A DNA stretch of 64,000 nucleotides from Planctomycetota bacterium (GCA_004295085.1 SHNF01000002.1:670207-734206); one strand, 5' to 3'. Shown: positions 7,926-17,869, counted from the first letter of the stretch. Notes: a model not told the origin generated them from the letters alone. Numbers and translations are program-made.

Positions 7926-9845
7926 GTGCGGAAAACCTCCCATTGTCTGCTCCTTGCCAATTCCGTTCTCGTCCTGGGCCTTGCCTCCGCGGGCGCCCAG
8001 GTGCCAGGCGCGCGCAGTAACAACCAAGCCCAAGGCGCCGGAGACGGTGACTTCGTCATCAACCTGGACCGGTGGCTGCCGCCGGCCGGGCCGGTCATGT
8101 ACGGGGTCGTGGACCCAGGAATCACGCCGGCCGCGGTGCAGTTCTACGGCGAACTGAGCCCCGCCGGCGGCTTGCAGCGCGCCACGCGCCGCATGGACAT
8201 CCTGGCGAACCAGGCCTATCGCGCAGCCGAGCTGGTCGCCTTCGCCCACTCCAACGGCCTGCGCTCGCTGCTCACCTGCGTGGGCACGCCGCGCGACAAC
8301 GCCAGCGGCGATCCGCCCACCGAGGAATGGCACACGCTGCCCGGCTACGCGCGCACTCCGCCGCTGGACATGCAGGCCTGGGCCGACGACCTCGTGGCGA
8401 TGTTGACGGAGATGCAGTCGCGCTACGCGCTGCTCCCGGATTACGTCGAAGTCTGGAACGAACCCGAGCGGGAGGAATGGTGGACCGGGACGCGCGAGCA
8501 GTACCTGGACCTATACCGCATCACCAGCGTCGCCCTTAAGAGCGCGTTCCCGCAGGTGCGCGTGGGCGGGCCCGGCCTCGCCAGCTCGGAGTCCACCCTG
8601 GACGGCCCGAACACGCTGCTGGAAGCCATGGTCGTGCAAGCGGGCGAACTGGGCAATCCGCTCGATTTCCTGTCCTGGCACGACTACGGCGCGGGCGGTG
8701 AGATCCGTTACCGCAGCGCCGTGGAGGAGCTGCGCGCCCTGGCGCAGGCCAGCGGCCTGAATCCGGCTCCGGAGCTGTTCGTTACCGAGTGGAACATCTA
8801 TCCCAACGGCGGAGACGACAACCCCAACGCCATCGAGCTGGACGGCCCGCACGCGGCCGCCAAGGTCGCGGGCTTCCTGGCCTCCGCGCACAAGGTCGGC
8901 CTGGACGGACACTGCTTCTTCATGCTGCAGGACGCGGAGGAAGCCCAGTTCGAAGTGCTCGACCTGACCGGCGCCAGCACCGGAGCATTCACGCACCGCG
9001 GCGTGAAGAAGCCGGCCTTCCGGCTGATGGAATTCCTCTATCCGATGGCCCAGCAGTCCACGCTCGTACTCCAGTATCCGGCCAACGAATGGGCCGTCTC
9101 TGCCTTTGGCGCGCTCCTGCCCGACGGCGGCCTGCGCCTCGTCGTGGCCAACGACGTGGTGGACGAAGCCTGGGTCTGGACCAACGGCTGCCGCGAACGC
9201 GGAGCCGAGCCGGGCGTGCTGTGGAACGCCGTGGAGCTGCTGAACGACATGCGGCTCCCGATCACGCACGTCAACCTGGTCAACGTCGCCGGCCTGGAGC
9301 CCTGGGAAGCCGACGTCGTGCTGGCCGTGCAGCCGCTCGCCGAGGAGGCGCAATGGATCGCCCGCCACCCGCGCACAGTGCGCTTCCAGACGCTAGGAGG
9401 CGCCCTCGTGCCGGTGCAGGCCTGGCGCTTCGACCCGACCCACAACGCCCCTGCAGCGCGCCGTGACGAGATCCTTCCGGAGGTGGAGGCCGCCGAAGTG
9501 ACCGCCCAGCACTCCGCCTGGGATGCGATCGCCGCGTTCTTCGCCGGTCATGGCGTCAAGCTGCCGGATCCCTGGAACATCGAGGAGTGGCCAGGCAGCC
9601 CGGAGGAGTTGGCGGAAGTGCTCGGGATCACGCTCAGCCTCGCCGAGGAAGCTTGGGAGCTGTTCTACGAGACCCTGGAGGCGCAGCGCCTGGCCCGCCG
9701 CGCCGAGCTGAACGACCTGCCCGCTACGCGCCTGGTTGGAGAGACTCCGGAAGCGGCGTTGGTGCTGCGCAACAGCGACTTCATCGAGATCACGCTGCTT
9801 CCCAACTCAGTGACGGTTGTGGATCTCCACGTGCTCCTGTACTAG
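7926..9845 (+). CDS. GH39-like secreted glycoside hydrolase (copy 2)
   Basis: A 639-residue paralogue of the preceding gene, alignable from end to end by eye with well over half of positions the same. The start is GTG at 7926, which gives a good signal peptide (RK, then a hydrophobic core ending SAGAQ). The catalytic motifs are retained: VEVWNEPEREEWW for the acid/base Glu and LFVTEWNIYPNGG for the nucleophile Glu (SEW of copy 1 is TEW here). SWHDYG replaces SWHHYG in a barrel loop, which may change substrate preference. The C-terminal region of unknown function is also conserved. No Shine-Dalgarno is visible before the GTG. Tandem duplication is the obvious origin. Confidence 0.75.
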   Translation: MRKTSHCLLLANSVLVLGLASAGAQVPGARSNNQAQGAGDGDFVINLDRWLPPAGPVMYGVVDPGITPAAVQFYGELSPAGGLQRATRRMDILANQAYRAAELVAFAHSNGLRSLLTCVGTPRDNASGDPPTEEWHTLPGYARTPPLDMQAWADDLVAMLTEMQSRYALLPDYVEVWNEPEREEWWTGTREQYLDLYRITSVALKSAFPQVRVGGPGLASSESTLDGPNTLLEAMVVQAGELGNPLDFLSWHDYGAGGEIRYRSAVEELRALAQASGLNPAPELFVTEWNIYPNGGDDNPNAIELDGPHAAAKVAGFLASAHKVGLDGHCFFMLQDAEEAQFEVLDLTGASTGAFTHRGVKKPAFRLMEFLYPMAQQSTLVLQYPANEWAVSAFGALLPDGGLRLVVANDVVDEAWVWTNGCRERGAEPGVLWNAVELLNDMRLPITHVNLVNVAGLEPWEADVVLAVQPLAEEAQWIARHPRTVRFQTLGGALVPVQAWRFDPTHNAPAARRDEILPEVEAAEVTAQHSAWDAIAAFFAGHGVKLPDPWNIEEWPGSPEELAEVLGITLSLAEEAWELFYETLEAQRLARRAELNDLPATRLVGETPEAALVLRNSDFIEITLLPNSVTVVDLHVLLY

Positions 9846-9930
9846 CGGCGGCCCATGCGGCGGCAGAGCATGGACTGACCGCCGCCGGCAGGGGCGTGCA
9901 CGCGCGCAGAGACCGGACCGTGAGGGCCGG

Positions 9931-9936
9931 TATCCT
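9931..9936 (+). promoter_or_regulatory. Candidate -10 box (TATCCT) six bases before the M28 peptidase start
   Basis: TATCCT ends six bases before the ATG at 9943, with no Shine-Dalgarno between. It fits the short-leader or leaderless pattern seen across the window. Confidence 0.4.
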
Positions 9937-9942
9937 GCGCAC

Positions 9943-11955
9943 ATGCCGGCCCTTGCCTTGTTGCTTCTTGCCCTGCCGCAGGACGGAACGCTCCTGTCCC
10001 CGGAACTGCGCCGCCTGTTCCATGAGGAGCTCAGCGGCGAAATCGCCAAGGAGCACGTGATCCAGATCACGCGCCACCATCGTGTGCAGGCGTCCCGCGG
10101 GTACCGTGACGCGGCGCGCTACGTGCTCGAGCAGCTGCGCCGCTACGGATACTCGGAATCGCAGGCCTGGATCGAGTCCTTCCCCAGCGACGGCAGGGTC
10201 GTGCACCAGACCTGGCAGTCGCCCTCGGGCTGGCACGTCGAATCGGCCGAGCTGCGCATGGTCGAGCCGGCGGACGAATGCATCGTGCGTTATCCCGAGA
10301 TCGCCATGAGCCTTGTGACCTACAGCAACCCGGGCGACGTCACTACGGAGCTGGTCTGGGTAGGCAGCGGCGAGCGCGAGGACGACTACACGGGCAAGGA
10401 CGTGCGCGGCAAGTTCGTGTTGGCCACCGGCTACGGCGGCGCCGTGCACCGGCTCGCGGTGCTGCAGCACGGCGCGGCGGCGGTGGTCTGCTACCTGGAC
10501 GACGAGCGCGCCATGCAGTATCCCGACATGCTCCAGTACACGGGCATGTGGCCGCGCACCGAGGAGCTGGCGCGCACCACCTTCGGCTTCAATCTGACCC
10601 GGCGCCAGGGCGAGCGGCTGCGCGCGCTGCTGCAGGAGGGGCGCAAGGTGGTCCTGCGCGGCCGCGTGCAGGGACCCGGGCTCGAACCCTTCTTCCTGGA
10701 CGTGGTGGTCGCCAGGATCACAGGCAGCGAGCGCCCGGACGAGGAACTGGTCTTCAGCGCGCACCTGGACCATCCCAAGGAGTCGGCCAACGACAACGCC
10801 AGCGGCTCCGGCGCCATTCTGGACGTCGCCCGCGGACTGCGCGCGCTCATCGACTCCGGGCGCCTGCAGCGCCCGGCGCGCACCCTCACCTTCCTCTGGG
10901 TCCCGGAATGGCACGGCACGATGGCGTACATCGACCAGCATCCGGAGCTGCGCGGGCCGGAGCTCGGCGGGAAGGTGCTCGCCAACATGAACCTGGACAT
11001 GGTGGGCGAGCACCTGGAGCTGCTGCACAGCAAGCTCGTCCTCACGCGCACGCCCGACTCCCTGCCCAGCGTGGTCAACGACGTCATCATCGACATGGCG
11101 GCCATGGTGGACCGCATGGACGTACGCACCCCGCGCGGCAGCTTGAGCGCCTTCAACTATCGCGTCACGCCCTACAGCGGCGGCAGCGACCACATGATGT
11201 TCATCGACCGCAAGATTCCCGCGGTCATGTTCAGCCACGACCCCGACTATACGCACCACACCAGCGAGGACACGCCTGACAAGGTGGATCCCGTCGAGCT
11301 GGAGCGCTGCGAACTGATCGCCACCTGCGCCCTGTGGTACCTCGCCAACCTCGACGAGGACCAGGCGCTGCACCTGCTGCGCGTGGCCGAGGCGTCCGCG
11401 GCAGCCCGGGTGCGGCAGTCCTTCCCGATCTGGCCGTCTGCGTACCCCGACGTCGCGGGCATGCGCGCGACCGAGGAAGTGATCGCCCATGCCATGGCCC
11501 GCGGCGGGCTGGTCGCGCACTGGTCCCAGGCGGCTCTGGGTTCGGTCGCGAGCTTCTGCTCCACGCCGGCCGTGCAAGCGGCGATCGAGCGCAGCTGCGC
11601 GCGGCTGCGCCAGCAGCACAAGTCCTACTTGCAGGAAGGCGGCTGGGGAGAGGCGGAGCTCCACCAGCTTCCCCCACAGGACGAACGAGTTCCACAGCGC
11701 GGCACGCGCGGTCCGCTGGCCTTCGACCTGCCGGAGCGCCAGCTCCCGCCCGAGCGCGCATCGTGGTACGGCTCCCCCGACTTCCCATTCGACGGCGACA
11801 TGCGCTTCGAGCTCGTGAACTTCGTGGATGGAGTGAGCAATGTCTCTGCCGTCGCGCAGGCGCTGTCGGCGGAGTTCCGCCCGGTTCCGGACGCTGCTGT
11901 GGCACGCTACCTCGAGGACCTGGTGAGCGTGGGCGTGCTGCGCTGGAAGGAGTGA
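9943..11955 (+). CDS. Secreted M28-family zinc aminopeptidase with PA-like insert
   Basis: A 670-residue peptidase expected to remove N-terminal residues from peptides outside the cytoplasm. The short signal segment (PALALLLLALPQ) has no positive charge. A protease-associated-like domain lies around residues 120-260 (KDVRGKFVLATGYGG, GAAAVVCYLDDERAMQ). The catalytic domain shows the zinc ligands and catalytic residues: FSAHLDHPKESANDNASGSG (His and bridging Asp), WVPEWHGTM (Glu), NMNLDMVG (Asp) and HHTSEDTPDKVDP (His). The last 50 residues (FELVNFVDGVSNVSAVAQAL) resemble a PqqD-like winged helix. The frame is open upstream to 9817, but that would overlap the previous gene. The ATG at 9943 follows a TATCCT box and is preferred. 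Confidence 0.85.
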   Translation: MPALALLLLALPQDGTLLSPELRRLFHEELSGEIAKEHVIQITRHHRVQASRGYRDAARYVLEQLRRYGYSESQAWIESFPSDGRVVHQTWQSPSGWHVESAELRMVEPADECIVRYPEIAMSLVTYSNPGDVTTELVWVGSGEREDDYTGKDVRGKFVLATGYGGAVHRLAVLQHGAAAVVCYLDDERAMQYPDMLQYTGMWPRTEELARTTFGFNLTRRQGERLRALLQEGRKVVLRGRVQGPGLEPFFLDVVVARITGSERPDEELVFSAHLDHPKESANDNASGSGAILDVARGLRALIDSGRLQRPARTLTFLWVPEWHGTMAYIDQHPELRGPELGGKVLANMNLDMVGEHLELLHSKLVLTRTPDSLPSVVNDVIIDMAAMVDRMDVRTPRGSLSAFNYRVTPYSGGSDHMMFIDRKIPAVMFSHDPDYTHHTSEDTPDKVDPVELERCELIATCALWYLANLDEDQALHLLRVAEASAAARVRQSFPIWPSAYPDVAGMRATEEVIAHAMARGGLVAHWSQAALGSVASFCSTPAVQAAIERSCARLRQQHKSYLQEGGWGEAELHQLPPQDERVPQRGTRGPLAFDLPERQLPPERASWYGSPDFPFDGDMRFELVNFVDGVSNVSAVAQALSAEFRPVPDAAVARYLEDLVSVGVLRWKE

Positions 11956-11961
11956 CGGCCC

Positions 11962-13128
11962 TCAGTCGCGGAAGTCGCTGTCGCCCTGGGTGTAGTGCCA
12001 GTTCGCGGGATCGCGCAGCGTCATCATCTGCTCGATCACCTGCGCGGTGAGCCGCGCCTGGCGCGGCGGCGCGGCCATTACCCGGTCGCGCGGCTCGCGG
12101 CTGGACGGCTTGAAGCCGGAAAGCCGGCGCAGAGCCTGCTCTTGCGGCCCGTCCGGCATCACGGAGAAGAACAGGAACTCACAGCCGTCGCTCCGCGCCT
12201 CGCTGGCCGCAGACCGCAGCAGCGCCGCCGCAACGGCGGGGTCGCGGCCGTCAAGGATGTCCAGAACCGTGGCGCGGCGTACGCCATCGTGCTCCCACAC
12301 GCGCCAGACGATGAACGCGGCCGGCCCCTTCGGATCGCGTGCGAGCAGCGCCCGGTGGCGCCCTACCGGGCAGCGGGCGTAGCGCCAGGTGAGATAAGCC
12401 GAGTTCCGGCGCAGGAGCGCCGCATGGCGCCCGCGCAGGCGCTCCCACGCCGCATCGAACTCGGGACCGAAGCCCTCGCGCGGCTCGATGACGCCGGAGA
12501 ACCCAAGGCGCCACGCCGAGGTCAAGGGCCTGAGCAGGCGGTCGGCGGCGCGGCCAAGGGCGTGGCCGGCACTGCCCGCGCGCGCGCGCAACGCCGGCGC
12601 CAGGCTCAGGCGCCTTTCCCACGGCTGCAGGGTGAAGAGCACGCAGTAGCCGAACCAGCGCGTTCCGATCTTGACGGCTTCGTCGTTGGTCTGGCCGCCA
12701 TAGCCAAGAACGCAACCGCGATCCCGTCCCACCTGGACCGCGGCGGCGAACGCGGCGCGGATCATGTGGCCGCCGGAGCGGACCGCCGGATGCACCGCCG
12801 TCTCGGCGACCTGCAGGCACAAGGCGTCGGCGCCGTTGACCTGGAAGACGTGCGGGAGGATCACGTAGACCGCCAGCACGCGGCCGTCGCTCTCGCTCAC
12901 CACCACCGTGCCCGCAGCGGGCCCGTCCGGGTTGTCCCAATACTTCCAGTCAAGGTCCGCCAGCGCGCGGTTGCGCTGGAACACCAGGTTGAACAGCGCG
13001 TTCACCGCCGGCGAGTGCCTGCGCTCCAATACCTCGGCGCGCGCTCCAGCGATACCGGGAGCGCGCAGCTCAGGCAGGTACCAGGCCTTGAGCTCTTCTG
13101 GTTCAATGATCCCAGCGGATTCACTCAC
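11962..13128 (-). CDS. GNAT/FemAB-like N-acyltransferase (paralogue 1)
   Basis: A 388-residue protein resembling the two-domain GNAT acyltransferases found near polysaccharide loci. Recognisable parts are FQRNRALADLDWKYWDNPDGP at the start of the first domain, VAETAVHPAVRSGG..IRAAFAAAV (acetyl-CoA-binding-like loop) and AYLTWRYARCPVGRHRALLARD in the second half. It ends NWHYTQGDSDFRD, almost the same as the ending CWYYAQGDADFLD of the gene at 56617-57723. The GTG at 13128 (start SESAGIIEPEE) is chosen over a TTG at 13140, which would add only LPP. The gene is convergent with the M28 peptidase, with six bases between stop codons, and divergent from the sulfatase-like gene. The acyl donor and acceptor are unknown. 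Confidence 0.6.
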   Translation of the reverse strand: MSESAGIIEPEELKAWYLPELRAPGIAGARAEVLERRHSPAVNALFNLVFQRNRALADLDWKYWDNPDGPAAGTVVVSESDGRVLAVYVILPHVFQVNGADALCLQVAETAVHPAVRSGGHMIRAAFAAAVQVGRDRGCVLGYGGQTNDEAVKIGTRWFGYCVLFTLQPWERRLSLAPALRARAGSAGHALGRAADRLLRPLTSAWRLGFSGVIEPREGFGPEFDAAWERLRGRHAALLRRNSAYLTWRYARCPVGRHRALLARDPKGPAAFIVWRVWEHDGVRRATVLDILDGRDPAVAAALLRSAASEARSDGCEFLFFSVMPDGPQEQALRRLSGFKPSSREPRDRVMAAPPRQARLTAQVIEQMMTLRDPANWHYTQGDSDFRD

Positions 13129-13188
13129 GGGGGGTAGCAAACCTCGGGAGCGCTTTTCATCCTAGCCCGGCGCACGCGCTGTTCGGGC

Positions 13189-13194
13189 TATACT
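13189..13194 (+). promoter_or_regulatory. Candidate -10 box (TATACT) before the first sulfatase-like gene
   Basis: TATACT lies ten bases before the ATG at 13205, in the 76-base gap between divergent genes. A TAGGAT on the opposite strand (13164-13159) could serve the GNAT-like gene. Confidence 0.4.
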
Positions 13195-13204
13195 CGCCCG
13201 GTTC

Positions 13205-14980
13205 ATGCGGCGAGCGGTCCTGTTTTTCCTGGCGGCCCTGGCCTACGCCTCCGGACTGGCCGGTCTGTGGCGCTACGGCCGCATGAGCCTGCAGAATCGC
13301 TGGCCGCAGCAGGGCGACGGCGTGCTGTTCTGGCTGCAGTGGGCCAACGATCCCGGCTCGCGCCGCATCGCGATGGCTGCGGTCCTGGCACTGGCCGTCC
13401 TGGCCGTGTCCGGGTGGGCGGCCCGCAGCGGCTGGCGCTGGCTGCGCCCGGCTGCCTGGGCGGTGCGCATTGGCGGCCATCCGGCGGTTGCCGGCGCTGG
13501 TGTTCTGCTGGCCCTGGCCCCGCACGCGGTGGCGCCGCTGGTGCGGCCGGACGCCTCCGGCAAGCCGAGCGTGGTGTTCATCCTGCTGGACACCCTGCGC
13601 CTGGACTACACCGGCTGGGGCGGCAGCCCGTTTCCGGGAATCACCCCGCGCCTGGATGCCCTCGCGGCCAACGGGGCCGCCTTCACCCAGGCCATCTCGC
13701 AGGCGTCATGGACCAAGCCGGCGGTGGCGACGATGCTGACCGGCCTGACGCCCAGCCGGCACCTGGCGGTAGGCAGGCCCAATCTCGGCTACTACCCCAA
13801 TCTGCCGGCGGACCGAAGGACCTTGGCCGAGGCGTTTGCCGCGGCCGGCTACGACACTGCGGCGTTCTCCACCAACCCCAACATCTCGGTCCAGTTCGGC
13901 TTCCAGCAGGGGGTGTACACCTGGCGCGAGGACACCTTCATGCCCGCCGAAGGCGTGGCCCGTTTCGCGCAGGACTGGATCCGCGGGCGGCGCGACCCCT
14001 TCTTCCTGTACCTGCACTTCAATGACGCCCACTATCCCTACGCGGCCCCGGAGGGCTACAAGGGCCGCTACGACCACACCGGGCTCGACGTCCCGCTCAC
14101 CGGCGAGACGGAGAAGGACTTCCGTGAGCTGCGCCGCGAGTGGAGCGCGCAGGAGATGGAGCACCTGCGCGCGGCCTACGCGGAGGAAGTGAGCTACCTG
14201 GACGAGCAGGTCGGCACGCTCGTGGAAGGGATCTTGCAGCAGCGCGACGACGTATTCATCGTGATCGTGGCCGACCACGGCGAGGAATTCCTGGAGCACG
14301 GCGACGTGGGCCACGGCCACAGCCTCTATGACGAGCTGCTGCGCGTGCCGCTCCAGTTCACCTGGAGCCCGCGGCTCGCCTTGCGGCCCGGGCGCCACCC
14401 GCAGCAGGTCCGCACGGTGGATGTGACGCCAACGCTGCTGGAGCTGGCCGGCCTGTCCTGGCCCGCGGCGGCGCCCGGTCTCGACGGCCAGAGCCTGCTC
14501 CCGGCGCTGCGCGGCGAAGCCTTGCAGGACCGTCCGGCGTTTGCCGAGACGGACTCGGCCGGCAGCCCGCGTTCGGGCCCCACGGGCCCCTTGCGCGCCT
14601 GGCGTGAGCCAGGGGAAAAGCTGATCGTGACCGATCCGTGGTCGGCCCAGGCGGGGCGCTACTGGCTCTTCGACCTGGAACGGGATCCCGGGGAGCGGCG
14701 CAACCTCGCCGTGGAGCGGACGGAGCGGGTGGCGTCCCTGCTGGAGCACCTGCAGCGCTCCGGCTGGCTGATCCGCAAGGACGCGCTTCCGGAGGTGAAG
14801 TTCAACCTGGCGAGCCTGTCCGAGGAGCAGCGCCACGAGATGGCGGAGCTGGGCTACGCCGAGGAGGCGGCGCTTCCGGCCGGCCTGATCGAGAATTTCT
14901 CCCCGGGCGCGGTGCCGTGGGCCACCCCGAACCTGGGAGCGGCGCAGCAGGAAAGCGGAGTCCCCTCTGCGGGCCCGTAG
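13205..14980 (+). CDS. Membrane-anchored sulfatase/alkaline-phosphatase superfamily hydrolase with Thr at the nucleophile position
   Basis: A 591-residue enzyme. The N-terminus has three hydrophobic segments (about residues 4-22, 57-76 and 92-112), so the catalytic domain is membrane-attached and probably extracytoplasmic. The catalytic domain begins SVVFILLDTLRLDYTGWGG (metal-binding Asp) and continues to VADHGEEFLEHGDVGHGHS (metal-binding Asp-His). In formylglycine sulfatases the nucleophile motif is C/S-x-P-x-R followed by two to four residues and TG. Here the aligned stretch is WTKPAVATMLTG, with Thr in place of Cys. Thr is the nucleophile in phosphoethanolamine transferases of the same superfamily. 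I therefore expect phosphoester or phosphodiester chemistry, or a transferase, rather than a classical sulfatase. It is related to the gene at 61000-63021. Confidence 0.75.
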   Translation: MRRAVLFFLAALAYASGLAGLWRYGRMSLQNRWPQQGDGVLFWLQWANDPGSRRIAMAAVLALAVLAVSGWAARSGWRWLRPAAWAVRIGGHPAVAGAGVLLALAPHAVAPLVRPDASGKPSVVFILLDTLRLDYTGWGGSPFPGITPRLDALAANGAAFTQAISQASWTKPAVATMLTGLTPSRHLAVGRPNLGYYPNLPADRRTLAEAFAAAGYDTAAFSTNPNISVQFGFQQGVYTWREDTFMPAEGVARFAQDWIRGRRDPFFLYLHFNDAHYPYAAPEGYKGRYDHTGLDVPLTGETEKDFRELRREWSAQEMEHLRAAYAEEVSYLDEQVGTLVEGILQQRDDVFIVIVADHGEEFLEHGDVGHGHSLYDELLRVPLQFTWSPRLALRPGRHPQQVRTVDVTPTLLELAGLSWPAAAPGLDGQSLLPALRGEALQDRPAFAETDSAGSPRSGPTGPLRAWREPGEKLIVTDPWSAQAGRYWLFDLERDPGERRNLAVERTERVASLLEHLQRSGWLIRKDALPEVKFNLASLSEEQRHEMAELGYAEEAALPAGLIENFSPGAVPWATPNLGAAQQESGVPSAGP

Positions 14981-15107
14981 ATTGAATCTGCAAAATCAGC
15001 AAGTTCTCAGCGGCATTTCTGCCGCGTAAGCTGGTTTTTCGGCAGCCGTGACCAAAATTTCGTGCAGAATCTGCAGAAAATACTGGTCACCCGTGAATAC
15101 CGGCGGA

Positions 15108-15113
15108 TAGGAT
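15108..15113 (+). promoter_or_regulatory. Candidate -10 box (TAGGAT) before glnA
   Basis: TAGGAT ends eight bases before the ATG at 15122. AGGA could alternatively act as a weak Shine-Dalgarno, though the spacing of about ten bases is long. Upstream, GCGGCA (15010-15015) and TGCCGC (15020-15025) form a small hairpin, followed after nine bases by five T, a possible terminator for the sulfatase-like gene. Confidence 0.35.
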
Positions 15114-15121
15114 CCCGCCCC

Positions 15122-16531
<1,410 letters not shown>

Positions 16532-16559
16532 GCGCCCGCCTCTCCGCCAGGCTCGTACA

Positions 16560-16590
16560 GGGGTCGGATCCGCAGCGCGGGTCCGACCCC
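16560..16590 (+). terminator. Strong hairpin after glnA
   Basis: GGGGTCGGA (16560-16568) pairs perfectly with TCCGACCCC (16582-16590). The stem extends inward by a T-G and three G-C pairs, giving 13 base pairs with a five-base loop. It begins 28 bases after the glnA stop. The following bases are pyrimidine-rich (ctctgcttcc) rather than a pure T-run. Probable terminator; the GGGGTC..GACCCC ends also resemble the palindrome at 53833-53866. Confidence 0.6.
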
Positions 16591-16642
16591 CTCTGCTTCC
16601 CGGGCGGACTAGACTGGGGCCGCCTCGCCTGACGGTGCCGCG

Positions 16643-17215
16643 ATGCAGCTCCGCAGCCTCCTCACCCTGCTCGCCCTTCCACTCGTGGTCGGGTTGGCGC
16701 TCTCCTCCACCTGCGTGGTCGGCGTCTGCAACTGCGAAGACGACAAGGACGAGGTGCGACACCGCCTCGGCCCGCCCGACGAAGTGCAGGTGATGGCCGA
16801 CGGTGCACTCCGTACCGATCTCTGGTTCTACTGGTGCCAAGGTCGCGCCTACAGTTTCACCTCCGGCGACGATTTCGACGACTGCTGCGACATTGACGCG
16901 ACGCGATTCACGCCTGCCTGCCCGACCGAGGTTCGCGCGTCACTGGCCACGCTCCCGCCGCCGCAGCTCCGCGCCCAGGGCGCCGCCGCGCTGTCGCTGT
17001 GGCGCGCCGCCCTTCCCGGCTCCGCGCCGCTCCTGGATGGCCTGCTGCTCGGCACCAGCCTGCTCGCGGCCGCCTCCTGCAAGGAACGCGCCTTCGCCGC
17101 ACTGGCCAGGCGCTCCCGCGTCGAGGCTGCCGTGGAGCTGCGTCGGTATCGCGAACACCTGGTCCAGGTCGAAGCCGCCCTGCGCCGCCCGCAGCCGCCC
17201 AGGCAAACGGACTGA
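16643..17215 (+). CDS. Envelope protein, possibly SmpA/BamE-like at the N-terminus
   Basis: A 190-residue protein with a hydrophobic signal segment (LLTLLALPLVVGLALSS) followed by several Cys (TCVVGVCNCEDD, WFYWCQ, DDCCDID, PACP). No canonical lipobox is seen, although LSSTC could be a degenerate one. Residues 38-70 (EVRHRLGPPDEV, then LWFYWCQGRAYSFTSGD) resemble the turn-and-strand pattern of small SmpA/BamE-type lipoproteins, but this is weak. The C-terminal half is Ala/Arg/Leu-rich and helical, with no recognisable motif. A TAGACT box at 16610-16615 may be its promoter. It is followed 30 bases later by another lipoprotein gene. Function not assigned. Confidence 0.55.
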   Translation: MQLRSLLTLLALPLVVGLALSSTCVVGVCNCEDDKDEVRHRLGPPDEVQVMADGALRTDLWFYWCQGRAYSFTSGDDFDDCCDIDATRFTPACPTEVRASLATLPPPQLRAQGAAALSLWRAALPGSAPLLDGLLLGTSLLAAASCKERAFAALARRSRVEAAVELRRYREHLVQVEAALRRPQPPRQTD

Positions 17216-17245
17216 CATTCGCGGCTGCGACGTGTAGGAAGGGTC

Positions 17246-17803
17246 ATGCGATCCCTTCTTCTCTTGCCGCTCCTGCTCGGCAGTTGTGCCGTCGCGATCC
17301 CCGAGGCGGATGCGCCTACGCGCCCCGGGCTGCCGAGCCCCAGGCTCCAGGGCTACATCCTGCTCCACCAGACCGTGAAGGGCATGAAGCACTCCGACGA
17401 GCTCCTGCTGGTCAAGTTCGAGTCCGATGCGACGGAAAAGGTGATCGACGACATCGCGGACAGCGCATCGGAGGTGGAGGAGCGCCTGGAGAGGATCGCG
17501 GAGAGCGAGCCGAGCCTGGACCTGGACCTGGACATCCTGCCGGAGGTGATGACCGCCGCGCAGGATTCGGCCATGAAGGAGCGCTTGAAGGACCTGCTGA
17601 CCGAGCGCGGCAAGGAATTCGAGCGGCTGCTGCTCCTGACCCAGTCCGGGGCGTTGAACCAGGCGCGTCATCTCGCGCGCGTCATGGTCGAAGTCGAGGA
17701 GGACAACGAAGCCCGCCAGGCCTTCTGGAAGGATGTCCAGAGGATCTTCGACGAGCACTACCGCGAGATCGTAGACCTCCTCGAGGCGCAGTACTTCTCT
17801 TGA
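17246..17803 (+). CDS. Lipoprotein with helical acidic domain
   Basis: A 185-residue predicted lipoprotein: the N-terminus runs through a Leu-rich core to LLLGSC, a good lipobox, so Cys15 should be lipidated after cleavage. The mature part is mostly helical and charged (EEDNEARQAFWKDVQRIF, SASEVEERLERIAESEPS), suggesting coiled-coil packing. No catalytic motif is recognised. TAGGAAGGG at 17235-17243, just before the ATG, may act as a Shine-Dalgarno. It is probably co-transcribed with the preceding gene, 30 bases upstream, and convergent with pdxA. Confidence 0.65.
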   Translation: MRSLLLLPLLLGSCAVAIPEADAPTRPGLPSPRLQGYILLHQTVKGMKHSDELLLVKFESDATEKVIDDIADSASEVEERLERIAESEPSLDLDLDILPEVMTAAQDSAMKERLKDLLTERGKEFERLLLLTQSGALNQARHLARVMVEVEEDNEARQAFWKDVQRIFDEHYREIVDLLEAQYFS

Positions 17804-17838
17804 GCTACCGGCTTGCGAGTGCCTCGCCGAAGTGAGCA

Positions 17839-17869
17839 CCGGCACGAGTGCGAGAAGAAGCAGTGCCGG
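17839..17869. terminator. Inverted repeat between convergent genes
   Basis: CCGGCAC (17839-17845) and GTGCCGG (17863-17869) form a seven-base-pair stem with a 17-base loop, in the 85-base gap between the stops of the lipoprotein gene (plus) and pdxA (minus). It could serve both directions. There is no T-run. Confidence 0.35.

Noticed and set aside
9817..9942. Upstream extension of the M28 peptidase from a GTG at 9817.
   Set aside because: It would overlap the previous gene, encodes Arg/Ala-rich sequence without signal character, and passes over the TATCCT box that fits the ATG at 9943.
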